A DNA stretch of 64,000 bases from Acanthopleura granulata (Eukaryota > Mollusca > Polyplacophora > Chitonida > Chitonidae): positions 16,450,363 through 16,514,362 of the forward strand of contig JABBOT010000002.1 in assembly GCA_016165875.1 (NCBI GenBank). The letters are read 5' to 3'. A model generated the notes under the pieces. It was not told where the DNA came from. It saw only the letters and a list, made by a program, of their open reading frames with translations, and did no database searches. A program made the position numbers and the translations under genes. Below, piece after piece: positions 47,301 to 59,300 of the stretch (position 1 is the first letter of the stretch; the number at the start of each line of letters is the position of its first letter).

Positions 47301-47669
47301 TTAATAAGGTAAGATATTATAATCTGATAATATAGATCATCATGGTGAATGACTTAGCTTTTACACATGGATGAGACCTCATCTAAGCTTTGTCAACACA
47401 ACCGAGAACAAGAGTTAGATATCTGTATATATTGTAGAGAGAAATACTAACATAAAAATGGAACACTACAAATAATATACTGTGTATGTCTAACCTATAT
47501 GTATCAAGTGCAATATATACAGTCAAGTATAAGAATAGGTAGATGGAAAATTGTTGTCTGTGAGTGGTTCTTAGTGTGAAAAGTTGCTGATCTATCTATT
47601 TTGGAAAATTGAGGACTTTGTAAAATGTCATGTTTTATTTACTGTTTGTGGTATTCATGGTTATACATT

Positions 47670-47925
47670 TAACATGTTATGTATCAGTCTTGTGGTGTGG
47701 TTAGTTACATGTTATGTATCAGTCTTGTGGTGTGGTTAGTTATATGTTATGTATCAGACTTGTGGTGTGGTTAGTTACATGTTATGTATCAGTCTTGTGG
47801 TGTGGTTAGTTACATGTTATGTATCAGTCTTGTGGTGTGGTTAGTTACATGTTATGTATCAGTCTTGTGGTGTGGTTAGTTACATGTTATGTATCAGTCT
47901 TGTGGTGTGGTTAGTTACATGTTAG
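47670..47925. repeat. 35-bp minisatellite downstream of TMEM9
   Basis: Seven tandem 35-bp units plus a partial one (starts 47673, 47708, 47743, 47778, 47813, 47848, 47883, 47918). The unit is ACATGTTATGTATCAGTCTT plus GTGGTGTGGTTAGTT. Units differ by at most one or two bases, so the array expanded recently. Confidence 0.97.
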
Positions 47926-47929
47926 CGAA

Positions 47930-50190
47930 AGTCATATGTATAGTATATCCAGAATCCAGCGGTTCCACAGATCAGTTTAGCATAAAATAGAACAAAGGTA
48001 GCTTCATGACTTCAATATTCAGAGTTACCTTTATTTTATGTGTCCAGGTGGTGAGCGTTTAGATGGTAAAGTTCAATTAGAAATCAGCATTTTTTAGGCT
48101 TTTTACTGGCGTAAAGATTTAACATATTTGTTGGCAATCATATCTTTGGATTGTCATCACAGCCAGTGACACTTTTTTTGCTGCAATAGATTACAACAGA
48201 TGAATGCACCCATTCTCTGTTGTTTCATTTATGTATGTACCATTTATACAATATGTAAAACTGGGAACAGTGAGGAATTGAGATTATGTACAAGTTAAAC
48301 TTGAGGATAATTTGTGTCTGATTAAATGTTAAACCAATTTTAATTTGGGTGAAGGTTAGGTAAATACAGAAGCCTACTAGTGTCACACTGAAAAAAAAAA
48401 TTGTATACAGTATATGCTTATAAGTGTCGAGATAGAAAAGTTGAAATTTCGACATAACTGCCATTCTCCTTACCAGAAACATACATTGCGGAGGAAGACA
48501 ATATATCACAACAAAGTCGAAAATTTTCGTCTTAGTTATGAACCCCAGATTTTTTTTTTTCATCGTGTCACCAATAGCCTTCCGCAGGTAAAGTTTTGAA
48601 AATCATTTTACCTATCACTGTGATTTTTTTTTTATTGATTATAATTTTTGCAGATTTGAAAACATGGTTATTGCACAGTTGTTTTAGTAGCTGTGAAGTG
48701 TGTGTGGGTGATGGCTTTGTCTCTACATATGCAATACAGGCTGTTCGTAAGGTAATGTTTTACATGTGGATTCGTTTATTTTCAATACTTATCAAAAATT
48801 CAATAAATAATACTCATTCTAAATTCTTAATAGTGGAGCTTGATACTTTTTCTTAAGAATAGTAAGACGTGTAATTCTTGGCTTAAAGCAGTTGTTTAAA
48901 AAAGGAACAACCTGCCTTTAGTTAATCTGGTTGTATGCTGTGCTGTGAAATGGCAAATGGAAAGGAAAAGTGTTTTTGATTCTATCTTGTGGAGGCATTG
49001 ATTCATTGTAAACTGAAGTGCTGCTTTCAAGGACTACACACAGACATAGTGTGTCTATGGTCACATCTGGCCAGGAGTCAGTGTGCAAGAAGTGTGCTTG
49101 TTCATGTTGCTGCCCACTATGGAAAGGTAGATTCCCGTGAGAGGGTTGCGGTTGTAAATGTGGTCTATGTTCATCTGAAGAGTTTCGGGGATACAGCTCA
49201 TGTAACTTGAAACCTCGCTTCTCAGTGTGAATTCTCTTGTGAACTTGTTATATCTGATATCTTGCAAACCTTTCTCTGTAGCGTCATTTCACATGACATG
49301 AATTTTACACCAGGTTTTGAGGTTGTTATCATATACACAGGATGTGTTTAAGATATGTTCACTGTCTTCTTTAAGTCAATGGTGACTGAATGGTGATCTG
49401 AATTCAGCCATCCAGTTTTTCCCTGTGTATTGAGTAGTGTTTACCATGCAGGTATTGAGGAAGAGGCGCGGTTTTCTTCAGAAATCCAACTAATTCGAAC
49501 ATAGTTATTATAGTAATAATTATAACCATAATTATTATTTAGGAGTTTGTTAGTCCTAGCCATGGGTAATTAATTACATTTAATATTATGAAATACAGTT
49601 TCATTCAAATAACATTCAAATCAGCATTAAACAACAGAGACTTTCTGAACCTTCTTGTAACATTCCTCTAGCATGTATATATTATTTCCATAATACTTTC
49701 TTATACATGATATTTGTATTATATGTACAGGATTTGGATAATTTGTATCTGTTAGAAATATTTGTATCTTGCATATGAGTTTGTTCATTTTAGGGGTCAA
49801 CATAAATGCTTGTAAATCATATACTGGTAATAAAGATACACTTTCAGTGTTTCCACTAGTTTGAATTGCTGGAAGATTTTTTCATTGTGAGTTACTCAGT
49901 AGTTACAAAGTGTATACTGCCTGTCCAATGGTTTCCTGTAAGCTTTGACTGGTTTTATCAGTCCCTAATCTTGACAACTTTTGCATAAGGGAGATAATCC
50001 CCTCTGGTATTGCATACAACACTCCTTATCCAAGCTCATTTGATTGTGATGGAATTTGTAGATTCTCCTGCTCTTTTTCTTTGTGACGATTAGTTACTAG
50101 AAACTTTGTTTCTGCACTTCCCTTTATTAAAGACCAATCGTCTTTTGCCTTTATGCTTGTGGTTAAGTTTATACTTACTAAAGGTTAGTG
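47930..50190. other. Intergenic DNA, nothing recognised
   Basis: AT-rich sequence between the TMEM9 minisatellite and the next SINE. Several short open frames occur on both strands with no recognisable product or consistent splice sites. An AATAAA at about 49828 is the only possible signal seen. Confidence 0.4.
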
Positions 50191-50204
50191 ATTTATTGTT
50201 TGAT

Positions 50205-50457
50205 GGATATTTTAAGCCATACTCAAGAATATTTCACTTATACGATGACGACCAGCATTATGGTGGGAGTAAACTAGACAGAGCCCAAGGGAAAACCATA
50301 ACCATTCGCAGGTTGCTGGTGGACCTTCGCATGTATGGCTAGAGAGGAAGCCAGCATGAGGTGGACTTAAATTCACAGCGCCCACATTGGTGAGAGGCAC
50401 AGGCTCATAACGCCGTGCTGACGCGATAACCAACTTGGTCATGGAGGCCCCTCAAAG
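50205..50457 (-). repeat. Full-length SINE, minus orientation
   Basis: Reverse complement of the main family from tail (AAGCCATACTCAAGAATATT) through CCAGCATTATGGTGGGAG and CCATTCGCAGGTTGCTGG to the tRNA-like head (GCGATAACCAACTTGGTCAT, GGAGGCCCCTC at 50447-50457). Both pol III boxes are recognisable on the minus strand. Confidence 0.88.
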
Positions 50458-50949
50458 GTCATTGAGTCTCTTGGCACGTTTTTTTTTCACCTTTGAAACA
50501 TTTAAACTGACCATCAAAGTGTAAGTAAAAAATTCCTGATTATCGTGTGAAACACCCCAAAAGGCTGATCCGCGGACAATATATGAGTGAGTGTTGCCAC
50601 ATCCTCTGTGCTTGAAGAACCAGGCCAACAACGTTCACTCCATGAAAGAAGCAAATGCTTCAAAAGGGGAACTTAAAACTCCTTTCCATCTGTCAAAAGC
50701 TTTTTTGCCCCGTGATGGAATACATCAAATTTTTCCGGTGCGGGTTTACTCATATAATACTCAATTAGTACACAAGCACCACAGCTTCACAGCAGGAAAA
50801 AATGTGTCTCGCTGTGGTTTGAATCCATTGCGTACCAATTCATGTCTCCCATTGTCCTCATCACAAAGTGGCTGAAAGATCGCCAATGTGGCAATTAGCC
50901 ATATCACATGCAAAAATTCTTCTGCTGGCTTCTTTCTCTGTGGTGTAAA

Positions 50950-51135
50950 GACTGGTGACTCCAACCTCATTGTCTACTGGTTGAGTGGGCTAATCATCAG
51001 TGTAAGCAGTTCCCTAGCCCTCAGAGAAGCCATTAAGCCATGACATTTGTCAGGTATCCAGCAAGGTGGTGGTTTTCCCCAGGGTTATTAGGTCCCGTAG
51101 GTACTTTGTCAAACACCAATCAAAGAAATACACAC
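50950..51135 (+). repeat. Diverged SINE copy
   Basis: A weak match to a tRNA-derived head (TCTACTGGTTGAGTGGGCTA), a body with GGTGGTGGTTTTCCCCAGGG, and a tail remnant CAAACACCAATCAAAGAAAT. The region before it (50590-50940) holds no recognised gene, though GGTTTGAATCC at 50817-50827 looks like a box B. Confidence 0.5.
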
Positions 51136-51990
51136 AAAAATGTGGGTAGAATAAGAAGTTTGGAGTGTTGATGCTTCATTGTGGTAGCACTTCATGACCA
51201 CACCTGTCATGACTGTGCCATAATGATAAGACCTGAATCTGATTAGGCTCAACATGAATGTCTTAATCTTATCTGTGAAGATCTGTTGTGACCTTATTCA
51301 AAGTCATGAAGTGACAATTACAATGTATGTGGTGGTCGGTTGGCAGAGCTATGTGCAGCTGCTTCACATTGCTATTGAAGATAATTGGATCGATACATGT
51401 ACCTAGAGGGTATCCACAGTCACATTTATTCCTTCACGTTTTGTTTCATGTACATCTACATGTGTGTGAGAATCCGAAAAAACTGAATATATTGTTTTGT
51501 GCTTAGCCTCGCGAAAATATGGCTCAAATACTGCCGGTGTGGCAACAAACCCCCATCAGGCAATCGTTAATCCATGCTTGGAGATAATGCAGCTTTTACA
51601 TCTGGGGCGTGGGCAGCCACTCAGACAATTAATGCAGATTTTACAATAATAACTCCTTCTTATCCAATGTTAATTTAATGCTCAACACATTGCCTTTATT
51701 TTTTATCACTGTTTTTTTTTCTTAATCATATTACCGTGTCTGTGGAGTGTCTTTCAAGCATGGCTTTGAAGTGAGGCAGGACTGTATGTCAGCATTCATC
51801 TAGGACTGCTACAGGGAGATACCGTCGCCATATGACCAAAATAATAGTGAAGGTTACATTAAACCCCAATGAAACCAACAAACAATACCTACAGCTTTTA
51901 GAGAAGTAGAAAGCATAACAGAAATATGCTATCAGAGTGTATGAGCATTGTGCACTATCCAAACAGGAATCCTGTTTGGCACTTTCTCAG
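51136..51990. other. Intergenic DNA with a third-family SINE remnant
   Basis: No gene seen. Around 51800-51890 the sequence AGGGAGATACCGTCGCCATA, CCAAAATAATAGTGAAGGTT and ACATTAAACCCCAATG resembles the 3' end of the SINE at 18588, so it is probably a fragment of that family. Confidence 0.4.
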
Positions 51991-52530
51991 ACACATAATT
52001 TTTCAAACTTTTTACATGTGTACAAGGCATTTATTCAAGCATATTCTGAAGGTATTATTGAGTGTTGACTGACAAAATTATACTTTTTGTGAAGCCCTGT
52101 AAATGGAAAATCCCACCAATGTAGTTTTACCTCCAAAATCATCTTACAAATGTGCATAAATTGCACTGAGAGTTGCTCTTTTATATGGGAAAAGGTTGAG
52201 CAATTACGGGAGCTAGAGTTGTTGATAGCTTATTCTCACTCTAATCTGTTACTCACTGTCATGCGTGCATGGCCTTTGACTAGAGATTGAGCAGCCATGT
52301 TAATGACGTATACAAATATTTCTCAACATACGAGTCAGTGTACTCCTATAACACGTAGGTGATATTTAGTCACATCACAGTCCTAAGGTTAGTGTTAACA
52401 GTCTAGCCCTAACAAATCGGTATCTTTCAGCCAGGCTGAAGGTGAGATAACATGGAAGTATTCACAGTGCTATATTATAGTTACACCCTGAGTGTTGCTC
52501 TTTGTATGCAAAAAGGTTGAGGAATTAGGG
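51991..52530 (+). mobile_element. MITE, complete long composite form of family A
   Basis: It starts ACACATAATTTTTCAAACTT and ends TGCAAAAAGGTTGAGGAATT, AGGG, so the ends form an imperfect inverted repeat of about 25 bp. Inside, a short-form terminus (GGGAAAAGGTTGAGCAATTA, near 52187) is followed by a second module that ends with another copy of the same terminus, which suggests a composite or nested origin. It has no coding capacity. Confidence 0.88.
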
Positions 52531-55097
52531 TACCTGGTAATCACCATAATGAAGAACATGAAAGAAAAGAATTAAGCAATATCAAATGATCTGCACTTTA
52601 ATGATATATTACATCCAATAACCTCCAAGGGCATTGGTGTTATTCTGACAGGGCAAAGATTGTACAACTGTTCAAGTATCTGTGGTGGACAAATGACTAA
52701 AGGTGTAGTATCAGTAGATCTGTGATGGATGCCTTCTGTAATCATTTAATAACATAACGGACTTTCAATTCAATTCAACACTATTCAGGCTAAGCTTAAT
52801 ATTTTCAGATTCAAAGATGAATTCTTGAACAACGAACAAAGCTTGAAGCCCACAATATTGTACCAGTACTTCCATGAAGATACAAACTTATAGCATAAAA
52901 TATGTCTATTGTGTTCAGCTCTAGTAGTTGCAAGCAGACAGATTATTTTTTTGAATTGAAAACCTAACAATATAACCAGTAAATAAAAATGAACTTTTAC
53001 CACAATGCTGACAGGGCAAAGATTGGAGAAAGGAGAATGAGAAGCTCCACCAGGAGACTTGGAATGTGCGTTTACAGAAAATTACCTGCATGTACAGTTA
53101 TGTCGGTAGTTTTAGCAGACGATAGTATAATCTGCAGAGACAGATTTTATATTAAATTATGCCTGGATGGTTGATATCAAATGCTTCCAACATTCTACTA
53201 CCTTTGAGTATACATGTTGGAAATGATGAAGAAAACAACCTAGCTACCAGGTGAGTTGTAACCCATCCTACAGTAACATTACAATGTTTACTGGTTTTAT
53301 GCTTACACAAGGAGGTGTACAGGTTTAAATAGTAAAGCTGACCACAAAGCCAGCGTGAGACATGACTACAGTAAATTAAAATTTATAGAAACACCAGAAG
53401 AGATACATTCATGCTACATACAAGGTAACATCGTAAACATCTTTGTTTTTAAGTTGTATAGGTGTCAACATTTGCCACATCGTCTATTAATTAAGACTAC
53501 AGGTGTATGGCCATTATCAACGTCTCTATACAAAGAGAGGCACTAAGGCAATAATGGGCTAATAACAAGAATGTACATGGCTTACCCAAACAAGTGCGCT
53601 AATAATAACCAGATTCATATTTCTCATTAAAAAAAAGAAACATCATTGATTTACACTCTGTAACTCGGCTGATCCTGGCAATAAAATGTAAGGACCCGTG
53701 CTGAAATATTATTGTGATTCGCATTGTTGTTCACTCATACTTTAATTAATAATAATAAAATGTTTTCTTTGAAAAATCTGAGTGATCAACTGGACAGAGT
53801 CAAAAAATCTGTCAGTTTGTTCCAAACAATATTTTTTTCAATAAAGTTACATGTACTCAAATGTTAAGCTCAACTGCACTTGATCAACAACTGTACTGTA
53901 GTTATAATGAGCTGCTGTGCGCGTTAACACAAACAATAACAATTGTGCTAAACATGTCTAACAAATATGTGCAGTTAATTCAACTTATACAGCCAGGTAA
54001 TACATGCAATCCTCACTTGAACAGGCTTCCTGCTACTGATGTCATAAAGGGTGTCGGTTCAACCTTTACAAGGTCACACAACAAAAAGAGGCAACAAATA
54101 CGGCTCAGCACAAAACGTCACCAATAAAAACAAAATGCTCCACATTGGCAAATGTTGAAGGAACAGAAACAGGTTTTAATACGCTGACCAACAGCAATCA
54201 ACTGACTGCATGCAACTGCAAAACAGGATCAATTAAGACTTACTATTTCAAATTTCTTTCAGTTTATTCCATCCTTTATTTACTCTTGCCCTTTCACTTG
54301 CCCTCACACCCAAGACAGCAACAGCAATAGGCTACTTTAGCAAGAGACATTGTATGTACATGTAGCTCTCATTCAACAAAATGCTGGGGGAAATACTGAG
54401 CTGTTGCTACATTGACATAAACTTTACAGCATACTTCACATGTCTGACAACACTGACGACTGAAAGCGTGTAATTATTTCATATATAAGTTATATCACAC
54501 TTCACACACATTTATCACAGCTTGATATATCTATTCTTCCCTTTAAGACACACAGAAGTGTTTTAACAAAGGACATCTTGCAACAGTTGCTAACAAAAAT
54601 CTGAGATTTCCACCACGTCTTACACAATACAAAAGATATACATGTATGTATCACAAATATATGCCCAATATTCAAAACAAAAAAATCCACACAGAATATT
54701 GAAAACATCGTGTGAAAAATGTAGCAGTTTTGTTTTAGCACTGTCCCCTGTCAACAGCAACACAAGGGCCTAAATAGTTCTTATTTATGTTTTATTTTAA
54801 CAAACATTAGACTGGTTAAAGCTTTCATTTAATTTAGTCAATATAATCAACCCAGACAATTCTAAAGCTCAAAAACAAAACCAATTAAAATAAATTAGAT
54901 GCTCTGGTAATAATTCACAGGAACCGTATGTGCCATACATTTGTTACAATACATCATCTTTACATCATGAATATGGTAATAATAACTTGCCAAGTAGCAA
55001 ATGCATATACCATAACTGTATATAATCTGGGATTCTTATAGTGCCAGGTATAAACCAGTGTATATACAATTCTGCATCCACACAAGTGTAGTCAGTA
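52531..55097. other. Intergenic DNA between TMEM9 and JIP1
   Basis: No gene is supported. The right part may belong to the long 3' untranslated region of the minus-strand JIP1 gene. TTTATT (AATAAA on the minus strand) occurs near 54791 and 54277. GACAGGGCAAAGATTG occurs twice (52648 and 53009), the only internal repeat noticed. Confidence 0.4.
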
Positions 55098-55313
55098 CAC
55101 TAATTCTTCTAATTGCTGGGGCACCTGGTTTGCCCTTATTAGCCAATATACATGTAATTGTAACAGGATTACAAAGTTTCTTTTCCTCACATGGTCAGTC
55201 CTTTTGATGAACAACATATCCAAGTCTTTACCTTGCTGAAAAACTGGGAGAGAAAGATAATTTTTTGCTTATAGCACTACTGACGCCTGTCCCAAAAATT
55301 AGAAGAATTAGTG
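55098..55313. mobile_element. MITE, family B, copy 1
   Basis: A 216-bp element with terminal inverted repeats CACTAATTCTTCTAATTGCT and CAAAAATTAGAAGAATTAGT plus G. It shares its body with the copy at 63362, including ATTACAAAGTTTCTTTTC, CAACATATCCAAGTCTTTAC and AAAACTGGGA. TA precedes the left end. It lies in the presumed 3' flank of JIP1. Confidence 0.9.
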
Positions 55314-56303
55314 TTTACATGTTACAGGTTCCGAGGCAAACTGATGTGTCATCCTGCTGTTATTAGGACATGTCTAAACATGGACTTGAATTGCTTAGTA
55401 AATGTTTTATCTGCCTGCAACGTCAAACAATCAAATGAAAAATATATCTAATTATGAATTATTAATACAGGGTGCGCAATTCAGGCAAGGTGTCAAGAGC
55501 AAAAAATACTTCAATGTAAGAGCCTTCAACATAAGGTTTCAAACCCTCAGACACACTGATCATTGGGATAGCAATAGGCAATAACAGTAGTATAAGACAC
55601 ACAGCATGCCAATAATGAAAAGGCCTGCTCAACACAACATTCAGGCAAAGGCAAGACAGTGGACACTAAGTTCTAAGTCTCCATATTCTTTTGTAGATTG
55701 CACCAAACACATAGACTGCACAAAAAATCTCTCATTGCTTTTCATTTTTTTTTTCTCACAGTTTTGAACTTTGGTAAAGCAATGATGTGATGAAAAATAA
55801 CAACAGTTCTGAAGCAGTCAGCTTGTCTCCAACAAATCTCAAGATTACACAATTCAATTTATATTATTACAGTATGTATATAATCTCCTTAATGTGAATT
55901 TGCACAGTGTTGTTCTTTTCTTTGTTCCAGTACATGAAGACATTTTTATTCTCTACACAAAAACACACTTTCCATAAAAAAATTTGAAGATGCTGCTCTG
56001 CATACAGCTACTAGAAGAAATGTACCAGATCTACTCTAAATTAAGATCCACTAATTTGGCTGTGCTGTATACTGGGAGGCATGGAACAAAGGAATTAACA
56101 TTAACATAGATATATTCACAATACGTACAGATGTTATCCTGTCTGGTAGCATGACAGTCCTCTGACATGACGACAGGACAGGGAATATGGGGAATTATTA
56201 ACTGTTCTTGTTGTTTTTTGATCAGGTACATCTCTGGGTATGTTTACAATACTGAAACACTCAGCAAACACAGACAGAAGGTCTGGCTGAGTTACACTGC
56301 TAG
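55314..56303 (-). other. JIP1 3' untranslated region
   Basis: Follows the JIP1 stop codon at 56304-56306 on the minus strand. TTTATT at 55945-55950 gives an AATAAA on the minus strand about 355 bases after the stop and is a plausible polyadenylation signal. Nothing else was recognised. Confidence 0.45.
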
Positions 56304-59300
56304 TCATTCCATGTAGATGTCTTCAGTTGGGTGGGTAAAAGCCATGTACTCCTGGTAAAACCTCTTGAAGGCCCTCCTGTTAAATGCAAACACATTTCAC
56401 TGGTATTACATCATGGCAATTTACTTCATCTTCAACTTATAAGCCTATTTCTGCACTTTTAGTCTTGTGTTTACTTAAATACCTACAAATATTCCTTGTA
56501 TTTTCCTGAAAGTCCTGCCTAAAAAACCTTAAATTTGCATTTTTATCCCCTGAACAGAAAGAGACCACTAAGACAAAAGAGGCTGGTCTGCTTACCCTAC
56601 AGCATCACTGACACTGCGAGTCCCTCTCTCTCCCAGGAATACGTGACAGGCATACTTGTATGCATTTGGATGTTTGGTGATGAATGCAAAGTACCTGAAG
56701 GGAATAAAAACATATTCACACATTCGATTAGTAAAAGCACATGAATTCTAATTCAAGATGGTTTTCAACATTTAATGCGGTAACTGGTTAAACTTAGCTT
56801 ACCTAAGCAGCTGACTTAATTTAAGCCTACATTTATGTCTTTCTTTATACAGTTGTATTAATCTCTAGATGCAATGATGTTTTGAATAACGCAAGTAATC
56901 AATAAAACAAAGTTTTCCAATCAAATAAGTTTTCCCCGTCCCAGACAGAACTGGATCACTTTACCTGTCATTTTTGGGGTGATGTCCACAATATGAAATG
57001 TTCTTCAGTGAGAAGAAATGAGTGAAGAGATTATCACTTTCATGCTGAAATAAGAAACATAAATTTCTAAGTACGGGACATGTAGTAATGACACAATTCA
57101 GTAGCAAACATCAGCGGACACATGGGCTACGTTAACCTTTGTTCGTTCTGAGAATATCTTTGGCTGAGCTCAACGTAGTGCACATGGCATGAACTTGGTC
57201 CATGACTAATTTGCTCGTTTTACCTTATTCTGAGAGTTCTATTGATTTTGGAAAGGTGTTTTGAGGCTTGTTTGGAAGGTAGAAAGATTTCCTTCTGTTT
57301 CAGCTCCAAAAGTAATATTTTATGACATTATGACCTCTGAAAATGCACACTTGGGGGAAAATTTTACGTCATTTACCGTATTCCTTGCGTAAACATATCT
57401 CAGTGAGATATACATTATGTCACAGTAGAGCATTGTTGTCACTCACCCCTTCTTTACTCTTGTCCAGCATGAGGATCCCATAGTCACTGATTTCCAGTGT
57501 GCACATTGGGGGACAGTTTGTCTTCATGGTTTCGCGTCTGCTCATCACCACCTGATCATACAACGTCTGCATTAATGCACCAATCCATGAAAATGCCGAG
57601 ATACATGGGTTTATATTTCTAAGCCTCTGGTGAATGTTAATGAACTCTGAAAAACAACTCTCATGATTTCCAACACAGTCACCGTACAGACTTACTGGAC
57701 CACATTATTTGATTCTGCCAAACATTCACTGACAATGCCCAAAATGAAGTGCTATGTCTAATGTCTTTTAATTATCTTATTCTAATTATAAACAAATCCA
57801 GCATCTCCTTGGAGTATTTTACCTTGGAGATGGCCTGACGAAGGACATCATCCCCTTTGTGCTGTCTGACCTCTACAGAACCCAGGAATCTCAAGGTGAA
57901 CTTCACAAGGTCATCCTCCTCATCTGACACCCAGGAAAAATACAATTACATGTATATTTGTTATAGAAATACCAAAGTCTTATGACTAAACTAAGATGTC
58001 TCCTTTTCAATTGTTCATCATTATGAAAGATTCATCAAAAAGTGTATTAAATCTTTTGGTAATGAAGAAAGATACGTCTAATAATAAACCAAGACACTCA
58101 CTTATTACATTTCCAATCTTAAGCAAGATGATGTCCAACATATGTACGCTCTATCGACACCCTCACAATAATACTTTTGAAAGAAAAATGTATGAACCTA
58201 GAGAATATTTGTTCTAACATATTCAAAGCACATATCCAGAGGACATTTAGCTACTGTTTCTGAACGAACAACATCTGGCTGCTGTTCTTGAAAGTACAAC
58301 TCTGGTGCATGTCTTGCTACTGTTTTTGACAGGACATATTCAGTGAAAATTATCACAACCACTGGAGAGCAAACATCAAACAAACATCTGGCTGTTGTTC
58401 TTGGAAGTGCATATCTAACAGAGAGAAGCTGTTGTACACATGGCCAGCCGAAGTACACTTTTACTTTGTTCTTTAACAAACTTCATCATGCTTCATACAG
58501 CTATTTTTCTTCAATTAACAACCACAGGGAGCATCCATTTTATTCACTTGAAAGAATAACTGCAATGGAGATGTACCTTCTCAACGCGAGTCAACATCTA
58601 GATTCCTTGGTGTAACTCACATCACCGGATCTTAAAATCACAATGTCTGTAGTTGTTCAAATGATTAGAAATTGAAGCGCAAACAGAAACCCATCTGTTG
58701 TTCTTGAGAAGTTGTCTAATATTAGGTTCAAACTGGTAACCTGACTACATATACTAGATATTCCTGCTGTTTAATTCTAATGAATACTAATCTCTGCAAA
58801 GTCACTGTAACCATTCATTCCAGTGTAACTCATCTCATTTAACCCTGGGTTCATATTTAACCCTGGGTTCATATTTAACCCTGGGTTCAAATATATGGGT
58901 CAACCCATATATTTTCCTGGGTTGACATATTTCAGTTGAAATATTGCCTGAACCCCGATGATAATGATGACTATGATGATGATAACCTACCTTCATCCTC
59001 TTCCAAGAAGTCCAGATTGGTGGCATACATTGAAGGGAATATACCTGTCTTTCCAGACCTCAGATTGACACCTGAGCCAAAAATAAAATGAAAATATTTA
59101 CCGACTTGTTTTGTATTCTAAATGTTTATACAATTTTTGACATCAAGCTGTCCAAGGTATACATGTACACAGACAAATTTTAATTTTAATTCATAAACTT
59201 AACATAAACATTACAAATCATGGTAGCCTAATGAATTAGATCCATCAGTAGCATGCAAATGTCTAATTCATTAAGCTAAAATCATAGTAGGGTATAAACG

